Origin: Poteriospumella lacustris
Taxonomy: Eukaryota; Sar; Chrysophyceae; Chromulinales; Dinobryaceae
DNA length: 20,688 bases
Direction: 5' to 3'
Assembly: GCA_008000375.1 (NCBI GenBank)
Contig: SMOI01000277.1
Coordinates: forward strand, 20,189-40,876
How positions within the stretch are numbered: the stretch's first letter is position 1; each line of letters starts with the position of its first letter. The position numbers were made by a program, and so were the translations under genes. The notes under the pieces are model-generated. The model saw nothing but the letters and a program-made list of their open reading frames with translations, ran no database searches and was not told the DNA's origin. Below are positions 8,939 to 16,400 of this stretch, one piece after another.

Positions 8939-10701
8939 ATGATCACTAACAGGCTGTATTTGTTCGTTTCCATCATATGCATCGTGGCGGTACAGCACGG
9001 TTGCACCGCTCTACGACTTGGGTGTAAATCGTTGCGGCGTTCAGTCCAGTCCAGAGCTGCAGGATTCCTGAATCAGAAGCCTTCCTCGTTGTCTCATTCT
9101 CTTCGCGCTTCTCCACGAAGCTCGTATGAAAATCTGGTGTATTCCCCTCCAAAGTACATCATCAGCACCATTAAAAGTCAACCAGAGCGACAGCGTTGGG
9201 AAGCAGCCAATGTAGTTCAACTCACTGGTGCCGAGATTCGTCCAGTGGAACGTGATCTGCTGGCATTGGCGATTCTGACGGGCGCAAAGATGGAAGTTGA
9301 CCAGTCTGGAAACATATTGTACACTTTTCCAAGACAATTGGAACGGATATTGATTCAAAAGTCGATGCGACATCGTATCGATACCGCGATGGCGAAGATT
9401 TTACCAGCTCTGGCTTACATCTATCGGGCGAGTTTTGGCCTGATGCTGATCTCATCAATCGCGGTTGTGTATGTGGCTCTAATTGTTGCCTTGAGTTCGA
9501 TTGCTTCGTCCGGAGGAAGTAGCTCTACTACGGGAAGGTCTCGTCGTCATTCCAGTGATGATGACGAAGACGATGACAACGATTCTTCTCGACACCATCG
9601 GCGCATGAGTCGACGACATCAGAATCGCCCAAGAACAAATTTCGTCTTCACGTTCGACTTCTTTGATATGTTGCGTCTGTTTTATCGCCCTACGATTCAC
9701 TATCAGCATGCAAACTCGCATTCTTCGCCGCGGCGCTTGCCCTTTCTAGCTGCAGTTCATTCCTTTCTCTTTGGTGATGGGGACCCCAATGCAAAGCATG
9801 ACAAGGAACGTCTCTATCCTGCCGCGGTGCAGTATATTCAGCGCCATCGTGGTTATGTCACCGCCGAAGAACTGGCGTTGTTTCTTCCCAAAGTGCCCAC
9901 TACTAGCGGCAAGGATGACATTGTTATTTCCGAATCGTTTGTGCTACCGTTCCTGTTGCGCTACGGGGGCAGACCTGTCCTTGTCGACGATGTCATTGTC
10001 TATCATTTCCCTGATCTGGTGATCATGAACAACATGAGCCAATCCAAATCCCCACAAGCAGCTTCGTCCTTAATGAAAGCTACGTCGCCATCTGATGGGG
10101 CGGAAGGGGTTGTCGCTGAGCACGAATTGGAACCCTTACTGGAGGTCGTTCCGGAGTTTTCGCGGTCGACATGGTCCCAAAGAATAAGAACATTGGTATT
10201 AGCGGGTGTGAACTACGTTGGTGTGCTAGCACTGAAGAGCATTCTGCGAGATCATCGATCGCTTCGACTGTTGCCCTCCGATTTCTGGCGAACGATTCGC
10301 TGGTTGCTGCCACTGTTCGACGCATATACGACAGCATTTTTACTCACACCAGCAGTACGCTCGCTGTTACATCTTCGATACGTGCGCATCATCGAAGAGC
10401 GAAATCGCCTTCGCCGTCAATGGTAAGAACTATGGGGGCCGTGCACTCTCTGCCTTGCTAGCTGATTCCATTCTTTCTTTACGTTGCTGACAGGTTCAAT
10501 CTATTGCGAACGCCAACAGTAGAACTATGGCGAAAATTACAGGCACGTCATCAGCTCCAGCTTCAAGCTTCCTCTGGAGCTGCAGAAGCCTCGGTTGCTG
10601 CACACCACGACCAGACCACCGATGACAAGAGTTCGGATGATGTTTCTCTTATTGTCTTTGACTCATCGCGGTCTATCAATGAACAGCAATGGTCGGTGTG
10701 A
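8939..10701 (+). CDS. At5g03900-like plastid membrane protein, intact copy (2 exons)
   Basis: Exon 1 is 8939-10422 and exon 2 is 10494-10701, joined through a split Trp codon, giving 563 residues. The leader MITNRLYLFVSIICIV...CTALRLGCKSLRR looks like a signal peptide followed by a basic transit-type segment, as in secondary-plastid targeting. Family features remembered from cyanobacterial and plant homologues (At5g03900 of Arabidopsis) are present. They are a winged-helix-like stretch ending VDQSGNILYTFPRQ (about 119-132), a hydrophobic span (about 155-190), FLFGDGDPN (about 276-284), VYHFPDL, and two C-terminal spans (about 419-475). An acidic Ser/Asp linker (about 205-217) is low complexity. 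Unspliced, the frame stops right at the donor site. Splicing restores a basic tail (TPTVELWRKLQAR) resembling the family's C-terminus. Biochemical function is unknown to me; a plastid membrane location is inferred. Confidence 0.85.
10423..10493 (+). other. Spliceosomal intron, 71 nt, phase 2
   Basis: Donor is G|GTAAGA and acceptor is TTGCTGACAG|G, with a pyrimidine stretch (TTCTTTCTTT) and a branch-like GCTGAT/GCTGAC upstream. The intron contains the in-frame TAA that would end exon 1. Removing it opens a further 69 codons in frame. The right-arm copy (11614-11684) is identical in all 71 positions by eye. Confidence 0.85.
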
Positions 10702-10875
10702 GGAAACGTCTACTCTTGTAACATAGTAGAAACTACTTGTATATATCTCATATAGTTTGGTACATATCTATTTTTGGTTCGGCTCCCAAACAAAGATTGA
10801 AGGTAATTTGTGCATTAACTAATCACTCATTGAAAAGATAATTGGGAGGAATTACACTACTGTTACTACTACAGT

Positions 10876-11239
10876 TTTGAGAGGAATTGGAAAAGGCCAT
10901 TTTACTATTATTACACCCATCATCCCATAAAGCTTAACCCGCCGGACACAGAGGAGAGATCAAATTCACGAGGGGAGGGAGAGATCAAATTCACGCCAGC
11001 ACACATCAATCAGAATCGGGTTTAGTCAAAACAAGACTTCGCTCGTTTTGTGCTCAGATCAGATTGAATCTAATTCTATGCCAAATAATTGGCAAACCAG
11101 GTTGCTGCCCAATCACTTTTGGGTGCTCAATACTACTCGTCAAGGCCGATGAATACTATATTTTTAAACGTTTTGCATTTTTGAAGCACTTATCACTGGT
11201 ACAGTTGTCCTCTTTACCTGTTGGGACGGGCTCTTTCAT
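10876..11239. other. Central spacer of the inverted repeat
   Basis: AT-rich, about 365 bp of sequence not shared between the arms. It lies between the 3' ends of the two inward-pointing genes and presumably holds parts of their 3' regions. No gene is supported: the only frame of note, about 75 residues from a TTG at 11064, has no recognisable features. It includes a short direct repeat near 10953. Confidence 0.6.
10953..10995 (+). repeat. 18-bp direct repeat, two copies, 25-bp period
   Basis: GGAGAGATCAAATTCACG occurs at 10953-10970 and again at 10978-10995. It is in the unique centre of the palindrome. It could be replication slippage or a remnant of the event that made the palindrome. Confidence 0.85.
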
Positions 11240-11405
11240 TGTAAACAATAACACCAGTGTAATTTCTGTCAATTATCTTTTCAATGGGTGATTAGATAAT
11301 GCGAATGACACGTTCAGTCTTTGTTTGAGAGCCGAACCCCGAATACATTTGTTTATATGAGATATATCCAAGTAGTTCTACTATGTTACAAGAGTAGACG
11401 TTTCC

Positions 11406-13082
11406 TCACACCGACCATTGCTGCTCATTGATAGACGGCGAAGAGTCAAAGACAATAAGAGAAACATCATCCGAACTCTTGTCATCGGTGGTCTGGTCGT
11501 GGTGTGCAGCAACCGAGGCTTCTGCAGCTCCAGAGGAAGCTTGAAGCTGGAGCTGATGACGTGCCTGTAATTTTCGCCATAGTTCTACTGTTGGCGTTCG
11601 CAATAGATTGAACCTGTCAGCAACGTAAAGAAAGAATGGAATCAGCTAGCAAGGCAGAGAGTGCACGGCCCCCATAGTTCTTACCATTGACGGCGAAGGC
11701 GATTTCGCTCTTCGATGATGCGCACGTATCGAAGATGTAACAGCGAGCGTACTGCTGGTGTGAGTAAAAATGCTGTCGTATATGCGTCGAACAGTGGCAG
11801 CAACCAGCGAATCGTTCGCCAGAAATCGGAGGGCAACAGTCGAAGCGATCGATGATCTCGCAGAATGCTCTTCAGTGCTAGCACACCAACGTAGTTCACA
11901 CCCGCTAATACCAATGTTCTTATTCTTTGGGACCATGTCGACCGCGAAAACTCCGGAACGACCTCCAGTAAGGGTTCCAATTCGTGCTCAGCGACAACCC
12001 CTTCCGCCCCATCAGATGGCGACGTAGCTTTCATTAAGGACGAAGCTGCTTGTGGGGATTTGGATTGGCTCATGTTGTTCATGATCACCAGATCAGGGAA
12101 ATGATAGACAATGACATCGTCGACAAGGACAGGTCTGCCCCCGTAGCGCAACAGGAACGGTAGCACAAACGATTCGGAAATAACAATGTCATCCTTGCCG
12201 CTAGTAGTGGGCACTTTGGGAAGAAACAACGCCAGTTCTTCGGCGGTGACATAACCACGATGGCGCTGAATATACTGCACCGCAGCAGGATAGAGACGTT
12301 CCTTATCATGTTTTGCATTGGGATCCCCATCACCGAAGAGAAAGGAATGAACTGCGGCTAGAAAGGGCAAGCGCCGCGGCGGAGAATGCAAGTTCGCATG
12401 GCGAACAATCATAGTCATCGCGTAAAACAAGACATAAGTTATTATTAGGTGATATAAACGTTCTTTATCACTTAAAAGGCGACGAGGCCCTTGAGAAGTG
12501 GAAGCAATCGAACGTAAGGCAACAATCGGAGCCACATACACAACCGCGATTGATGAGATGAGCATCAGGCCAAAACTCGCCCGATAGATGTAAGCCAGAG
12601 CAGGAACAATTTTCGCCAACGCGGTGTCTACACGATTTCGTATCCACTTTTGGAAATATATCCGTTCCAATTTGTCTTGGGAAAGTGTACAATACGTTTC
12701 CAGACTGGTCAACTTCTACCTTAGCGCCAGTCAAGGTCGCCAATTCCAGCATGTCACTTTCTACCTGACGAATCTCGGCGCCAGTGAGTTGAACTACATT
12801 GGCTGCTTCCCAACGCTGTCGCTCTGGTTGATTCTCAATGGTATTGATGATGTACTTTGGAGGGGAATACACCAGATTCTCGTAAGAGCTTCGTGAAGAA
12901 GCGTGAGGTAAATGAGGCAATGAGGAAGGCTTCCGATTAAGGAATCCTGCAGCTCGGAATGGAACTGAACACCGCAACGATTTACACCTATGAGCGTACC
13001 CAAGTCGTAGAGCGGTGCAACCGTGCTGTAACGCCACGATGCATGTGATGGAAACGAACAAGTACAACCTTTTAGTGATCAT
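11406..13082 (-). pseudogene. At5g03900-like plastid protein, frameshifted copy
   Basis: Same gene as 8939-10701 on the other strand, with exons 13082-11685 and 11613-11406. An extra T in the run at 12671-12673 (TTT here, TT in the partner) shifts the frame just after the VLYTFPRQ motif. The N-terminal 204-codon frame then ends at 12468, and the C-terminal 343-codon frame is separate. Elsewhere the two copies stay in register. The C-terminal third translates identically, with only silent changes near 12300-12380 and one Arg/Pro change in exon 2. The leader has a 4-residue insertion (YAHR). The acidic linker is replaced by a different, shorter, more hydrophobic segment. It may be a recent pseudogene, or the shift may be a sequencing error in a homopolymer; the rest shows no decay. 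Confidence 0.75.
11614..11684 (-). other. Spliceosomal intron in frameshifted copy
   Basis: Identical to the left-arm intron over 71 nt, with donor GTAAGA and acceptor GACAG. Identity in a non-coding intron, beside exon sequence that differs elsewhere, points to recent homogenisation of this part of the arms. Confidence 0.8.
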
Positions 13083-13412
13083 GACAGCTCATTGCCCGTT
13101 GTCTTTCACATATAGCATCATATTAGTCGATTCAGCGCGTTGACAGTCAGCAATAAAATACGAGTCAGTCTTTTGTGAAGGAAGTACTGACGTCCCTCGA
13201 CGCTCGACGCACAACGGACACGAGTAGTAGTACAAATAGGCAACGTTACTGACCACTATAGCTCATTCTATTTGCAAATTTTGAAGTACGCATTGATTGC
13301 AACGCCTTTTCGCTTTTTTGCTTTCTATTCAGGCCAACTAAGCATTTATTTAGCATACATTCTATTCGATCTTGGTGAAAATGTCTGATCTGTTCTGAAA
13401 ACTCAGCCACCA
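13083..13412. promoter_or_regulatory. Bidirectional promoter region, right arm
   Basis: This is a 330-bp gap between the divergent pair. The 105 bp next to the plastid-type gene (13083-13187) and about 60 bp next to the LRR gene (about 13352-13412) match the left arm. The middle does not align by eye. The shared flanks are the best candidates for core promoter and 5' UTR sequence of each gene. Confidence 0.5.
13381..13398 (+). promoter_or_regulatory. Possible 5-codon uORF before right LRR gene
   Basis: ATG TCT GAT CTG TTC TGA, 14 nt before ATG 13413. It is the counterpart of 8558-8575, with two codon changes but the frame and stop kept. Its TGA also blocks any N-terminal extension of this gene in that frame. 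Confidence 0.3.
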
Positions 13413-16400
13413 ATGATCGACTTTCTGACGAGGTGGTCCACCGGTCCATTCGTTGGAGTCCTCTTCCTCTTTCTTCTATGCGCCTCTCCTTTCCGCGTCC
13501 ATGCCTTCTCCTTACCAGCCGCTCAAAAGCAAGCTCTCTATGACCTGTACACAGCTACAAATGGCCCGAAGTGGCGGTGGAAATTGCCCTTCCTGGTCTA
13601 CGGAACCGAGTGGAACTTCTCCATTCCCAACTACAATCCGTGCGGCGGATGGCAAGGAGTGACCTGCAACAGCAACTGCAAACTCAGCGCATGCAATGTG
13701 ATCAAGCTGCAGCTGAACAACTACGAAATGGATGGCCCCATAACGTCGTCGTTGTCGTCGCTGACGTCGTTGACGACGTTGGCGTTCGTGAGCAACAAGG
13801 GACTCCGCGGAATGATTCCACCAGAGCTGAAGTCGTTGACTCAGCTGACGGACCTGAGTTTCGCAACCTGCAATATAACGGGCACCATCCCCGGCGTGTT
13901 ATTCGAACATTTGCGACAGCTGCAGAGTGTTACTCTAAATGCAAATGAGTTGTCGGGGACGATTCCGATCAGTTTGACGACGCTTCCAAAACTACAGGTC
14001 TTGTTTCTGTATGCGAATCGACTCCACGGCACTGTTCCTGCTGCCTTGGGCAATCTGACCAGCCTACGCAGTTTGAACTTGAGCGAGAACCATCTCACAG
14101 GGACCATTCCTCCGCAGTTGGGTCAGTGTATTCATTTGGAAGAGCTGTACATGGAGAAGTCACTGCTTCATGGTCCTGTTCCAGCATCGTTAGGCCAATT
14201 AGTCAATTTGACCACCATTGTCTTTGATGGAAATTCATTGACGGGGAGTATTCCCACAACCTTGGCTACGGCGAGGCGTATTCACGACTTCCAGGTGCAG
14301 AACAATTTCGTGACGGGACATATTGATTCTGCTTTCTTTGAAACGCCTCATTTGGGTGATTTCCTGGTCGATGAAAACTTGATAACCGGGACCATCCCAG
14401 GGAATCTAGGTTCCTCATCCTTGTTATGGTCGGTTGTGTTCTCGGGCAATAAAATGCATGGGACGATCCCGGAGAGTGTCGGCAGTTTGGTGGCGATGGT
14501 TGGCTTCAAAGTGGACAACAACTTCATTTCCGGCACGTTACCACCAGGCATGGCAAACTGGGGAAAACTGAGAGAAATTTACTTGCAAAAGACGAACATT
14601 GGAGGGACCTTACCGCATTGGATCGGGAATTGGGTGAATTTGACACAATTGAATGCCTTTGACTCTCAGTTCGAAGGATCTCTTCCCAGCACATTGACAT
14701 CGTTGCGGGGGGCGGTGTTGGTCTACTTGTTTGGGAATCGTTTCAATGGCACCCTCCCTTCTTCACGGTGGTCCAACATGCAGAAATTGGTGCAATTGCA
14801 GTTGCAGGAGAATCGTCTCACGGGCACCATTCCGGTGTCGCTATGCGATGCACCAAAACTGCGAGGGCTCGTCTTGAGCAAAAATCGTCTCCGTGGTGCT
14901 ATTCCAACCTGTTTGGATCGAATTCCTGTCCTACAATCGATTCAATTGTTTGGTAACCAACTGACAGGCACCATTCCTGGATCAATCGCGAATATGTTCA
15001 ATCTGGAGTTGTTCGAAATCGAAAACAATCTCATTACCGGCAGTATTCCCGCCGGTATTGCGAACCTTACCTCGTTACTTATCTTTGCGGCCGATACGAA
15101 TCTGTTAACCGGCTCATTACCCGATGGAATCGATATGATGCCTGTCTTAACCGAATTGAGCGCCTCGTACAACCTCTTGACCGGCACCCTTCCTCCTCCG
15201 CCACCATTCACCACAAAAGTCATTCTTCGCCGAAACACCTTCCACGGTATCATGTCCGATCTATGGTGGAATACCTCGAAAGGTATTTTGGACGTCGAAG
15301 TCAATGAATTGGAAGGCAACTTGACGGCGTTGTTCAGTCGCAGTTCGTTGCCGAGTCGGATATCGATATCACAGAACCAATTTACGGGGCGACTCTTGGC
15401 CCAGATAAACCAGCAACCGATCAATTCAGCGTTGAATCCGTTGTTGTTCATCAACAGTTCCGACAACTATTTCACGGGCCCCATCGCATCCAATTTGAAC
15501 AAGTTGAAGTCCCTGGTCGAGCTCTATGGATCATTCAACTTCTTCACGGGAACCATTCCATCGGATGCCTTTCGGCCCATGCGTAATTTGAGCTCCTTGC
15601 AGCTAGAGAGTAACCTCCTGACCGGTCCGTTGCCAGATCCATTGGTCAACACGACGGCGGACTTCTTCATCCTCAACATCAATTCGAACAGCTTCACGGG
15701 GACGGTACCTGACTCGATCTTTGCCATTGACAACCTGCAGTCCGTGGTGCTGTCGTTGAATTGCTTCTCGGGCACGTTACCCGCGACTCTCTGTGACAGC
15801 GAAGGATTGGTCGACCTGTTGATGGATGGCTTGCACGCCTCTCCACGCTGCCATTACGAGCGATTCCTCAACACCAAGTTCCACGTGGATATCTTTGAAA
15901 GTGCCTGGCAGGTGCACGGGTCGATTCCTACGTGTGTATGGCAGTTGCCGAACCTGCAGGTGTTGCACTTGTCGGGCAACTCGTTGCAGGGCAGCATCAC
16001 CTTGCCGACCGAGAACGTCCTCGTGTCGTTCAACCAAACGATCGGCTGGAACAAACACATCGAAATCACCGCCAACGAATCCGTCGCCTTCGTGTCCAAG
16101 GCGCTGGTGAACGTCGACTTGTCCCACAACCGTCTGACAGGCACCATTCCCCACGCGATATGGGTGCGCAACTTCTCGACGTTGGACTTGTCGTTCAACC
16201 GCCTGCACGGCACCATTCCGTCGGCCGTCTCTCCCGCGTATCTGTACGACAACCAGTCGTCGTTGTATCTGGAAGTCAACCGGCTGTCGGGCTCCATCCC
16301 CGAGACGTTGTTGTCGGTGCAGTCGATCAACCTCCTGGAGGGCAACCTCTTCGGCTGCTCCATGTCCGACCGCGAACACACGTTGCCGACGAACGACCCC

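Larger units (their letters stand above)
3101..10875 (+). repeat. Left arm of large inverted repeat
   Basis: This segment is the reverse complement of about 11240-18861. Paired coordinates sum to 21962 without net indels from 3101/18861 to 6334/15628, and to 22107 in the 3' half of the inner gene (about 9721-10701 with 11406-12386). Long blocks look identical: translated frames on both strands match over about 4970-6334 and 3101-4020. Other parts are diverged: the LRR coding region, the 5' half of the inner gene and the middle of its promoter region. The outer edge is sharp and falls inside the last codons of the LRR gene. The inner edge fades near 10875. The arm holds one LRR membrane-protein gene and one plastid-protein gene, head to head. 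Confidence 0.95.

Noticed and set aside
11064-11291. 75-codon frame in the palindrome centre
   Set aside because: It starts at a TTG, has no features, and runs from unique spacer into arm sequence that is 3' UTR of the inner gene.
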